Source: Ignelater luminosus (Eukaryota; Arthropoda; Insecta; Coleoptera; Elateridae). From it: 64,000 bases of DNA. Where the stretch lies: the NCBI GenBank assembly GCA_011009095.1, contig VTPC01000791.1, positions 124,001 through 188,000 of the forward strand. The letters run 5' to 3'. Under the pieces are notes generated by a model. The model worked only from the letters and a program-made list of their open reading frames with translations. It was not told the DNA's origin and did not search any database. How positions within the stretch are numbered: position 1 is the stretch's first letter; each line of letters opens with the position of its first letter. Both the position numbers and the translations under genes were made by a program. Of this stretch, positions 1 to 9,800 are shown piece after piece.

Positions 1-377
1 AGATACTATGAAAAATGTATAAATACAGTTTGAAAAACAAACTCTATACTGAAAAGTACATTTTTTACATATCGTTTTAAAACTTAGCATTTTTACGATA
101 AATAATGTCAATTGTATTTAGGATAAATCTCGTCTCTTCTGCTTTTTATACTTTTCGTAAAATGCAAAATTTCTTTAGGAAAACATAACTGGCATGAATC
201 ATTGCACCTGAAATCGCACAATTTTTGGAGAAAATTGACTTTCATGTCTTAGATGTTACTGAAACTTTTTTAACGTATTTCTAAGACAAAATAAGAGATG
301 CCTGCCTAGTCTCGCTGTTGAGGTAATTGGTAATTACAAAAAGTCAAAGTTTCCAAACACTTGCGTGTACTGTTCTT
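1..377. other. Unassigned AT-rich sequence
   Basis: No convincing reading frame, RNA gene or repeat end was recognised in this stretch. Confidence 0.5.
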
Positions 378-715
378 TTTAAGTGTGTGTGTTGAAAAGT
401 AACTTTTATCGTTACTTTTTCAGTGGCACCTCCAATTCTATGGCAAGGCACCTTTTCACTTTCGAAATTTTCTCTAGCAAATACAGATTGATTAAGTATT
501 TTTTCTTTTAGTTATTGTACTGAGCACAGACTCAAGACAAACAGAATTTGCTCCATGAGCTCCAAGAAAATCTAATTCTTTTGGACTCAGTTTAGCAAAC
601 CTCAAAACTTATTTTTATTCGGGATGTTTATAAAACAGAGTAATTTCCTTTAATTGAACATAAAATTACCCGTTTCCAAATAATTTTATTTTCCCATTTT
701 TCCCCTGCTGACATC
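378..715 (+). repeat. Dispersed repeat R1, copy A
   Basis: This segment matches the reverse complement of 46205-46489. Shared blocks include the reading ACTTTTATCGTTA near 400, the GGCACC-containing stretch near 425-455, the CAGATTGATTAAG block near 485, and a long match from CTCAAAACTTATTTTTATTC through the AT-rich tail at 600-715. Copy A carries about 85 extra bases (about 498-590) that copy B lacks. No protein was recognised. It is probably a non-autonomous mobile element; the class is unknown. Confidence 0.7.
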
Positions 716-1595
716 AATCGGACGGTTTGGAACTTTCTGGTCGTCAGTTCTTTTAGACTTTTCGGCCCTTTCAGCCTCTCGGATCCACAGGTCGTTTAGA
801 CCTCTCGGGCCTGCCAGGCCATACGGGTCTGTCGGGCCGTTTGGGACTGTTGAACTTCTTGGCCCTTCGAGACTGTAGAGCTGTTTGATTCTTTTGGTCC
901 TGTCAGACTGTTAGGGCATGTTTGGCCTTTTTGGCCTTTCGGGTCTCTTGGGTCTATCGGGCCGTTTAGATCTCTCAGGCCTGTCAGGCCATATTGATCT
1001 GTTGGGCCTTTCGGGCTATCGGGCTGTTTAGTACTTTTGATCCTGTCGAGCCTTTTTAGCTTATCGGCTCTTCGGGTCTCTTGGATCTTTCGGGCCGTTT
1101 GGATCTTCTAGGTCTGACAGGCCGTATGATCTGTCGGACTGTTTGGACTTCTTGGGTCTGTCACAGATCGTTCGGGCCGTCGGGACTTTTGAACTTCTGG
1201 GCCCTTCAGGTTTGTCAAGTCGTTTGGTTCTATTATTCCTGTCATACTGTTAGCGTCTCGCCTGTCAGGTCTTTTGGACTTCTCTGCTCGTCTGGTATAT
1301 CGGACAGTTTGGTTCTTTCGGCCTTGTCAGACCTCTCGGGCCCGTCAGGTCATACGGGTATATCGGGCTGTTAAAGCTTGACGGGTGTTTTGGACTTCTC
1401 GGGTCTGTCGGGCCTATTGAACTTATCAGCCCTTAGGGCTTCTTTGTCGGACCTCTCGGATTTATCGGTCGTCTCGGGCCTATTAGGCCGATCAAGAAGT
1501 TAGCTGGTTTTTTTCGGGTAGCGCCAAGTTTGTCCCCAGTCAGGCCGGTCTGGGCCTGGGAATTTCTGCCCGTAGAGGACTCTAGTAGGTAATAC
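716..1595 (+). repeat. Minisatellite-bearing element, copy A
   Basis: A GC-richer block is built of short degenerate units of the type TCGGGCCTGTCGGGCC and GTTTGGACTTCTCGG, repeated irregularly over about 770 bases. It ends in a non-repeat tail (about 1485-1595) that begins near GATCAAGAAGTTAGC and continues with AAGTTTGTCCCCAGTC. The same architecture occurs at 7740-8405 (minus strand), 23170-23345 and 57480-57990. Open frames inside it are by-products of the repeats. The mobile-element class is unknown; the conserved tail suggests copies of one element rather than independent satellite growth. Confidence 0.75.
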
Positions 1596-2884
1596 CTCTT
1601 CCCACATTCATACGGCAGTTGTTAAATATTCTTAACACACAATACTAATTGGAATTCCATTCTAAAATTTGGGTGGCACATAGAAAATGCGTTTGAGAAT
1701 GTATTGGAATCTTTTCAGATTTCTAGACAATCGGGTTAACGCCCTAACTTGCAATTCAAGAAAAGATTCTCTAAAACATATAGTTTTTTAAATTAATTAT
1801 ATTATAGTATTTGTAATGTAAACGATTACCTTTTAGGTTTAAAATAATTCAAGTTGTAAGTTTATCTGTTGTGTAGTAAAGAAAAAACAAACGTTTTTAT
1901 ACTAAGCAATGTACAAATTCTCGAAAACTTATATGCAAAATAAAATAAAAAATAATGACATTAGACACAAATAAAAAAACATACAGGTCTCTTGTTTTGA
2001 TTACTTAGTACAACATATAAAAAAATTGAGTATTTACGAAAACTGTTCGGTTTCACGTAGGATGGCTCACAAGCACTTAACAATGCAAAACAACGTGTAT
2101 ACTTTCCAAATCTAGACTGTGAAATTCCCTGTAAAGTAAAAACTTTTATTCGGAAAGGAAATATTAGAAACTAAATATAATATTAGGCTTCTTAAAACAA
2201 GCTGTAACTTTTCAATTAATTTTAACTATCTGTTGTTATAACGTTTTATAACTGACGACACTCAATACTCAATCATAACTTCCATTAATGTAAACATATA
2301 CACATGAAAACTAAAAAGTGTATTTATTTGAAATGATTACCTACATATTTAATAATATCATATTTACGTATCCGGTGCACTTTTGAAATAACCAAAGATA
2401 GGTATTCATTACGCATGTTAGACGAGGTTTAAAAAAAACTTCCTATAGACAAACAAGCGAAAGTAGAGGTCGTTTACAGTTTGACAGATTCTTCTAGAAA
2501 ATGTTCTAATTTTATTTTCATTCTTTTGTGATAGAGGGCTCAGATTTCTATAAATATGCAGACTTTTACAGTCTTCTAGGTCTTTGTAAAATCCTAAATT
2601 TCTCCAATTGTACAGGCTTTTACAAAGCCTTTACTACTCGGCCCATAAGCTGCCAAGACCCTTCAATCTTTTGTTTCTATGTAAAAATACGCCGAAAGGA
2701 TTTTTCCACTTATATTTGCATTGCATTGCCATTTCTTGAAAATTCCATACGTATTTTCATAACGTCCTTTCGATCTTTCAGGGATTAATACCAAACACTT
2801 AATATTTCAGGTTTGTTTGATATCTGTATTTTCACTTTCAGAATTACTTATGGTTGATATTTCTAAGCAAATAATTACTCACTA
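1596..2884. other. Unassigned AT-rich sequence
   Basis: Nothing recognisable was found. Frames such as the one at 2528-2788 show no family motif. Confidence 0.5.
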
Positions 2885-3300
2885 AGCGACGGTTTGTGAC
2901 CTCTGCTTGGACTACGTCCTCATACGGGTCACCTCGTCATGCTTCGTCCTTCATTATTTTTCTTAAAAGAATTAAAGGTCATTAAGGCCCAAGTACTGTC
3001 TTTGTACAGGCCACCTATGGTGGCCTCTGCTCGCGCTTCACACTCCACTTGCCTACTTACCAGAGCTATATGTCAGTACGGTTCGGGATACGCGATGGCC
3101 TCTGAACGGATTGCGCCCTCCATTAACCTATTTAAGAAAGTTTACTCGTCACTACGGCTTGGGCTACGCCCTCACACGAGCCGCTTTCAGTGACCCCTGG
3201 TTGGACATCGTCCTCAATTAATCTACTTTAATAGAACTAAATTTAACTACGTCTCGGGCTACACCCTCGCACGGGAAACCTTAACTTTAACCTACTTAAG
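2885..3300 (+). repeat. Degenerate tandem repeat array
   Basis: Imperfect units of roughly 80-100 bases recur. Each has a piece like CTACGGCTTGGGCTACGCCC, a CACACGGGCC-like piece, GTGACCTCTGCTTGGAC and CCTCCATTAACCTACTTAAG. Good examples lie near 2895-2980, 3080-3140, 3150-3230 and 3245-3300. A further unit sits at 3765-3855. The stretch at 3300-3765 between them has AT-rich imperfect direct repeats of the AAAATTTCTTTGAAAATTTT kind. The open frame at 2939-3193 is an artefact of the array. Confidence 0.55.
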
Positions 3301-4476
3301 AGATGTTTGACATCATGCGAAATTTTGTGGAGATTTTATAAAAGAATTTTTACAAAAATTTCTTTGAAAATTTTTGGTACGTTGTTGTAGCGAGTTGTAT
3401 GCAACTATGCATAATTATTTACAAAATTTTTAATGTGGGCATGCGCAGTATCAATCTATTTACAGCTGTTTGCAGTGACCTTTAATCAACCTTTAGCACG
3501 ACTCGTAAACATAACCTCAAATAATAGGGAAGCAAGCAAACGTGGAGACGATCAGCTGATGTCGGTTTTCGTATGCACGACCTCACGTTTATTGCGCATT
3601 TTCTGCAAGAAATTTACCAATTTTTAGAACATGTTCTACAATAATTTTGTTGACAAAAATTTCTATGTAAACTCCGTTTGCAACAACCAATGATTTTTAA
3701 AAAATTAATTTGTACAATTTTTTTTAAAAAATTTAGCATAGTGTCATACAGCTCTAAGAAAGCTAAATATCGCTACGATCTCGCACGGGCTACTTTCAGT
3801 GCCTCCTAGTCAAGTTTTGCCGTCCATTAACCTTCTTAACAGACCTCGGTTCGGACCAAGTTCAAGGAGTGGTGCACCAAACAAAAACACGCAGTATGAT
3901 TATTTGGTTTTGTCTGTCCAAAACAATCTCATTTCATCAATCACCCTGTATGTATACAGTGATTGCCAAACAGTTCGCACTAAACGGGAAAAATCCTTAT
4001 TTGTAATTTTGTTTAAAAAAATTTTTGCACCAATAATTTGGGCATGTCTGAAAACCAAAAATGAGCTACTTCTACCAATGACATCTTTTGAAATGACCAA
4101 GATTGAAGATCGTTAATAATTTCACAGTGTACGAGATTACCACCAAATATAAAAAAGTAGTAACAAAATGTTAGGATTCTGCAGTTCTTGTGCAATTTAG
4201 GTATGTGAATTTGAATTTGAATTACTTAACTTTTAAGTATAGTTAGATTATTGATTTTTGTTTTTAGAAATTATCTGAAACAATATTATTCTTTCTCAAA
4301 CTATCAATTCTTGAGCTTATGAGACAATGTGTCCTGATTTTGAAAACTTTCTGTGGAACACCTTGTTATCTTTCAATATTTTATTATAATTTTAAGTTTC
4401 TCTACATTATAACACTTCTAAATATTCCAATTAATCCAGGAACAAATAGAAACTATCAAAAGCATGTGTGAATTTG
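3301..4476. other. Unassigned; one outlying tandem unit at 3765-3855
   Basis: One unit of the preceding array (the CGCACGGGCTACTTTCAGTG region) is followed by AT-rich sequence. Overlapping frames at 3799-4195 on both strands show no family signature. Confidence 0.4.
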
Positions 4477-4577
4477 TGTTACAGCCACCCAATACTGAAA
4501 GCAATATCAGTAGAACAAATTCAGGGCTACTTTATAAAATTTTTAAATATTAAGTTCAGTATTGCGTGGCTGTAACA
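4477..4577. mobile_element. Short hairpin MITE with about 23-bp terminal inverted repeats
   Basis: The left end TGTTACAGCCACCCAATACT is matched at the right end by the reverse complement of AGTATTGCGTGGCTGTAACA, with one mismatch in 20 bases. The enclosed 55 or so bases are AT-rich and non-coding. The total of about 101 bases fits a miniature inverted-repeat element. The parent transposon was not identified, and clear target-site duplications were not seen. Confidence 0.7.
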
Positions 4578-5159
4578 ACTCTTATTGATTTTCGTCAAAA
4601 AAATTGCATTCGTTATTCTACAATTGCTAAAACAAAAGACAGGCGCTTTAAGGATACTTTACCGGGCATTAACAGATAGCATCAAATAAGAAGCTAACTA
4701 CGTATTGGTTAATAATAATTATTGCATAACAAATGCAATTTATTTGTTAAAAACGACCGATTTTCATATCATGACACACTACGCCAAAAATGGTTTTCGT
4801 TCCATAATCTGGCAAAACGAAAGCAAACTCTTTAAAACCCGCTTTTGCCTTTCTTTTTTTTAAAAGAGAATCGAATATTTTCGTTTTTAGGGAATATTTA
4901 TTAAACCGTGAAGGTTTTTGAAACAAAAAACATCAGTAAATTTATATCTAAACGGCAGCTATTCTCTAATTTAAACGACAATGTATCTCTTACGGTTTCC
5001 GAGAAATCTTAGTGGCTAAGCTGAAAAATTATTAGTGACAAGAAAGCTTTTGTTTAGTTAATAAAAGTTTTTATAAAAGTGGATATTTTGTTGTCAGTAA
5101 ATAAACTCTTAATAATATTTCAACATAATTTAATTTTTTCTTGGATAAAATGTACGGGC
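4578..5159. other. Unassigned AT-rich sequence
   Basis: Nothing recognisable was found. Confidence 0.45.
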
Positions 5160-5400
5160 GATTTAAATTAATTTTCGCCCGCTTTACAGTCGATTTTGAC
5201 ATAATAATGTGCGAAGGCATACCCTGCCTGTCATTGCTTGTAAAATTCTATTCCAAATACTGAAAAAGTGAATGTAAGGCTTAGCCTTTTTGTAATATTT
5301 ATTTATTTATTTAAATGTGAAACCAGCAACTGAAACAATCTTAAAAGCCACAATGTCATTTTATGATAATTAAGAGTATCTCCAGGTATGTTCAGGGTTA
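5160..5400 (+). repeat. Dispersed repeat R2, copy A
   Basis: The segment matches the reverse complement of about 32460-32690. The best block contains AAGGCTTAGCCTTTTT (5276-5293), preceded by a shared CCAAATACTGAAAAAGTGA-type stretch and an AAGGCA...TGCC...TCATT stretch near 5215-5240. Weaker similarity continues to 5400. No coding potential is seen. It is probably an old non-autonomous element. Confidence 0.55.
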
Positions 5401-5407
5401 GGTAGTT

Positions 5408-6025
5408 ACAGTTTAAAAACATCATTATCTCTTGTTTAAGTCACTATTACATCAACTTATATGGTTACCTTACATCACATAAAGAATATAATGGTATCAT
5501 CGTTAAGTCTAAAGTGAACCTACGGAAACCGCTACAACACGAAAAACCCCTCGGCGACAACAACAACGATTTTCTACACACTGTTCTGTCTTTTCTCTTT
5601 ACTTTCAACTCTAGTTCTTCAACTGGTGACTAACCGTAACCCAAATTAAGCAAACCAGACTTAACGTTAATAATGGCTGTTCTTTCGAGATTCTCTTCAG
5701 TAAATTGTGTTCGTCTGGAACTCAGAAAACTGAAAGTATAGAAAAATAGATATTTACAAATATATCTTTATATTTAAAACCTAAAGTCCCCAATGTACGT
5801 CAATGAATGTTATTTTACTTATATATGCAAAAAGCGGAACCAGAAATTACGTGCTAATAGTAGGGTAAGCGAGTCGGTCAGTGGTTCAGATGAAAATGCG
5901 GTCGGGGTAGCCGTACTGGTGTTCAACACTTAGTAGGATCGCCATGAATTGGCATTAAACGGTCAGAATTAACAGAAATTTCAAAAAATTTAGTTATTAT
6001 AATATAATATGATATTTGTTTTGTA
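5408..6025 (+). repeat. Dispersed repeat R3, copy A
   Basis: The segment aligns over its length with 43118-43672 in the same orientation. Shared landmarks are GTCACTATTACATCAA at the left, CAACAACAACGATTTT, TACTGTTCTGTC-like sequence, the block around 5870-5980 (GTAAGCGAGTCGGTCAGTGG, ATGAAAATGCGGTCGGGGTA, GTTCAACACTTAG, AAACGGTCAGAATTAACAGA), and a common right end TAATATGAT.TTTGTTTT. Copy A lacks about 85 bases present in copy B and carries about 100 bases near 5600-5710 not found there. The 5870-5960 block has A-box- and B-box-like words and could be a tRNA-derived SINE head, but this is only a possibility. Confidence 0.7.
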
Positions 6026-6094
6026 CTGACGCCCAGGAGACGAATTTTAAGAAAACTACAATAATTTTAAAAACCTAAGAATTAATAATCAAAA

Positions 6095-6900
6095 ACGAGA
6101 TTAACAAAAAAGGCTTTCGACAGCGTTCCCTACTTTTGAATAAAACAGTCTCTTAGAATAGTCAAAGTAAATTAACGACTGTGCAGAAATGGATCACTAA
6201 AATGGTACAGCGTATTAAAAACCAACTGTAGAAACTATAGAGATATCTAAAATAAAAATCAAGCTATGTGTGTTTCAAGGAGATTCTCTGTCACCTATGC
6301 TGTTCTGCATATCATTCATACCGCTGTCTAGAGAATTAAATAAGCCAATACAAGTTATAGTCTAGAAAACCAGAAGGTTGGACATCAAATTAATAGCAAA
6401 AAGCAAAGAACAACTACAAACACAAATAGAAATAATTAAGACAATTACTAAAGCTTTTAAAGATGGATTTGACAAATGTGCAAAGTAGCTTTTAACAGGG
6501 AACAAAATTCAGACTCAAAACATTCTAAAGGGCAACGAAGCAGACATAAAATACTTAGAGGTAGGCGGAAAAATTGAGCATTAGGCAATCAAATGCAAAA
6601 TCATAACAGAATATAAAAACAGAGTAGGAGCTATTTTGAAAACAGCTGTAGAAAAATATAGATTACCTTCCGATATAGATTTAGAATTTTCAACTGGAAG
6701 CTAGACCAATTACGTAAAATAGTAAGAAAGACCAGAAAACCCCTAACAATATACGAAATACATTATCCAAAGACAGATGTGGATAACAGGGCTTCCACAA
6801 GCTGTGACGCATAAAAGAAGTGAGAGAATTAATAAATAAAGTGAGAAATAGTAAATTACTGGGCAGGGCTGTAGATGAAATGAAAAACGTGCCACCACTC
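6095..6900 (+). pseudogene. RLE-type LINE reverse transcriptase remnant (R2/R4-like), N-terminal half
   Basis: Scattered frames read as a reverse transcriptase of site-specific LINE type. KKAFDSVP (about 6107) is RT motif A. VFQGDSLSPMLFC (about 6273) is the GDSLSP motif. Then come ENQKVGHQIN, AKSKEQLQTQIEIIK (about 6400), DKCAK (about 6470), ADIKYLEVGG (about 6540) and RKTRKPLTIYEIHYPKTDV (about 6725-6785). At least six stops and several frame changes are present. The catalytic YxDD box expected between HQIN and AKSK is absent, so this copy cannot be active. The matching C-terminal endonuclease lies at 8820-9345 in the same orientation. Confidence 0.75.
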
Positions 6901-7739
6901 CAGTATTGCAAGGTGTAGAAAATCTTTCTCCTCGCTCATATAGCAAAAATGTTGCCAATAAGGGCACGAAAATCTCCAACTTCAAGAATTCTTGAATAAT
7001 GCTTGTGTCCGCAAGCTGTAATCCCGCTGACGCGCTACCAGCAGTGTCGGCAATTACTTGCTTGCAAACGAGTGCTGCCAACCGTCCAGCAATTTTATAT
7101 CTTTTATGCTGTAGGTAAAAATCATCAACCAACAGATAGCGTTAAACTTCGTCACAATGTATCATAATAGTGGAGGAAAGCTATAAACAACTTTGCCGTA
7201 GTTGGCATAAATTTACATATAGTATTTATTATTGTTTTGAACGAGATGTTTTACTGTTATGGCAGCAGTAGGATCACCTTCACGACGAAGGAATTTTTCT
7301 CCAAGGACTATAAATAATAGCATATTGTGAAAAATAGGCCATCCTATATGTTTCGATCACAAATGACTGCTAATAGAGAGATCTACCTTTCACAGCACAC
7401 CAGTATTGTTTATGGACTTTGGTTTTTCTCCAATATGTGTCCAGGAAAGTATGCAACAGATAAAAAAAAACCTTTATCAATTTCCAAGAAAACTTGTTTA
7501 TTTAACTCTGTACTTACTCCAAAACTTCCAATAACAGAAATGAAACTTTGATTAGTATCAACAACAATAAAGCAAACTCGAGAAAAACATAATTTCTCCA
7601 TTAAAAAAAGAGTAAGTTGCAACTTGAATCAGAATTTTTAATTTATTCCCAATAAATTCTCACTTTTTTTAAGATTCTCACTAATTTATCCATCAAGTTC
7701 AAAAATCCCCAATTTGGGAAAAAGATCTCACAACTTATC
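6901..7739. other. Unassigned sequence inside the split LINE
   Basis: A minus-strand open stretch (7132-6900) begins with a TTG codon and reads VDDFYLQHKRYKIAGRLAAL. I do not recognise it, and it has no convincing start or partner exons. The rest is AT-rich and featureless. Confidence 0.35.
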
Positions 7740-8405
7740 TTGAATTCTCATCTTGTACTGCCTCGTAGAATGCTGTACGGGCCGAAATCTTCACGCCCGG
7801 CCCTACTGGAGACAAACTTGATGCGGCTGGAAAAGAATCTTCTTGATCGGCCCTACAGGGCCCGAACAGCCCAAGAGGCACAAACAGCACGAGAAGTCCC
7901 AACGGCCCGATAGACTCAGAAGGGCGAGAAATCCGAAGGGCCAAGAAGACCAAAATGACCGACAGACCTGTGTGGCCCGGTAAGGCCAAACGGTTCGAGA
8001 GCCTGAACGGTGCAAGGGATTAAAACCTTAGTGGACCCAAAGGGCCAAAAAGTTTAAAAAGCCCAACGACGGTCCGAGATACCTGAACAGTCCGACAGGC
8101 TCAAGAAGCCCAAAGGGCCAAGAAGTTTAAAAAGCCCGACAGACCCGCATGGCCCGACAGGCACCAACAGCTCGAGAGGCCCAAACGGCCCAAAAAGTTA
8201 AAACAGCCCGATAGACCCGAAGGGCCAAGAAGTCTAAAAGGCTCGACAGACCCGGATGGCCCAAGAGGGACGAGAGGTCCGACAAAACCAAACGGCTTGA
8301 GAGGTCCGATTGACTGGACGTAGGCCCGAAAAGCGTGATGAATTCTTAAACTAAGGCCCGACCCGACCAAAACTCGAGCTTCTAAGCGGGCCACGTAAAA
8401 AAATA
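7740..8405 (-). repeat. Minisatellite-bearing element, copy B
   Basis: This is the reverse-complement counterpart of copies at 716-1595, 23170-23345 and 57480-57990. Read on the minus strand, the repeat units (GGGCC, TTTGGGCC, CTTCTTGGCCCTTCGGG types) run from about 8400 down to 7870. They end in the conserved tail GATCAAGAAGATTC, AAGTTTGTCTCCAGTAGGG and TTCTACGAGGCAGTAC (7860-7745). The opposite edge near 8350-8400 contains AAGCTCGAGTTTTGGTCGGG, which resembles the left edge of copy D (TCGAAGCTTGGGTTCGGGCC). The frames 7735-8394 are repeat artefacts. Confidence 0.75.
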
Positions 8406-8819
8406 CCCAAGATGTAACTAGGCATTCAATTGTTTCTTTTCTGGTAAGATACTCTATTTTAGTGGGTTATAAAAAGAGCCAGAATCCGTCTCTTACGGTT
8501 TATAAACAGTGGGGGGAGAATTTTGGTTCTTTATTTATCTAGGTATTCATGTATTAACTTAATTGATTGAAAAATCAAAGTTTGCTATTAATACATTGAT
8601 TATAAACTAAATACAACCGAGAGATCAATATAGTATTGTTCAACAATACATACAAGGTGTTAATAAATAACATCCACAAACTGATAGAAAAGATAGATTT
8701 TATTTCCTCCCATATAATGAAAAGTAAGTTTGGAACATCTGAAAGGCAATTTCTTTTAATAAGAATTTGTGTTATTTTGGCAAATAACAACAATGCAAAA
8801 ATTTGATTAAACCATATCG
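8406..8819. other. Unassigned sequence
   Basis: AT-rich sequence with no recognisable feature. Confidence 0.4.
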
Positions 8820-9345
8820 ATCATGTAATGGATAGATATCCAGCACTAGCTCCCAGAGAGTATATTGAAAGGCATGGCAGAATTGCATCTTGCTTCATTG
8901 CAATAATATGTAAAAGCCTTGGTATGGAAACGTCAAAGCAATGGTATGAGTATAAGCTACACAGGTAACAAGTGTATAGCATACCGCAGTACTGTGGAAT
9001 CAGTATGATTGTACCATCACTGCTAACAAGCCTCATATAGTCATCAAGGACCGAACCAGGAACATCGGTACCATTATTGATGTGACTCTACCAGAGGACA
9101 AAAACATTAATATAAAAGAGGCAGGAAAAAAATCTTAAAATACAAAGACCTCGGTATCTAAATTGCTATCCAAACAACTCGCTCAATTTAACAGCAAAAT
9201 TATCGGAAACTACAGAATTGCTCAGATTGAAAAAGAGCTATCCTGGGAATGGTATATTATATTAAAAGAAGCATGGATTAGTAAACATAACTACTGCAAC
9301 CATAGGAATAAGGTATATTTTCAGTAGAGCAGAGTGGGGCACCCG
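8820..9345 (+). pseudogene. RLE-type LINE remnant, C-terminal endonuclease half
   Basis: Frames read PALAPREYIERHGRIA (about 8838), ICKSLGMETSKQWYEYK (about 8908), YSIPQYCGISM, then in another frame IVIKDRTRN and TIIDVTLPEDKNI (about 9035-9115), and KYKDL (about 9138). The order (conserved PREYIERH block, D...KD...ID.xxPxD core) matches the restriction-like endonuclease region at the C terminus of R2/R4-type LINEs, whose PD-D/E-K residues cut the target DNA. Frameshifts and stops make it a pseudogene. It is very likely the 3' part of the element whose RT lies at 6095-6900. Confidence 0.7.
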
Positions 9346-9800
9346 ATGACTCCTTGGGAGAATTTGGGTCCTACCTCCTATATAAGGCTATCGTATATCG
9401 ACAACACAACCAATTCCGCTTAAAAGAGGATTCTTTTTCTTACTTGCTTATTTAATATAGATCGGGAAATGTAGCTATCACCTGCCAATAGTAAGTCTGA
9501 AACACAATTACAATTCTAGGACTAAAAACCACAAATACTATTCAGTTAGTTGAGCGCCATTGTTTTCTCTTAAAGATAATAGAGAAACACATTGGTAAAA
9601 AGTCAACCAACACAAGTTTTATTATATTTCAATTCACAAATGCATTATTTAAAAAAAGGCAACAATTCTCAAGTTTTAATTTCTATTTCTTAATTATTAA
9701 ACCAAAAAGTAAAAAGATGACGCCATCAGAATATCAAATTTGCTTAATACTAGTCGACTTAATTTCGATAACTTAACCAAGATCTTCAAATGGTTTAAAC
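9346..9800. other. Unassigned AT-rich sequence
   Basis: Nothing was recognised. A GTTTAAAC octamer lies immediately before the hAT end at 9801 and could be one copy of its 8-bp target duplication. Confidence 0.4.

Noticed and set aside
1081-1374. 97-codon plus-strand frame
   Set aside because: It lies entirely within the minisatellite repeats, begins at TTG, and its repetitive sequence simply reflects the repeat units.
6743-7132. 129-codon minus-strand frame
   Set aside because: It starts at TTG, and its second half is antisense to the LINE remnant; no family was recognised.
7735-8394. Minus-strand frames of 70-97 codons
   Set aside because: They are frames through minisatellite copy B; similar artefacts occur in the other copies.
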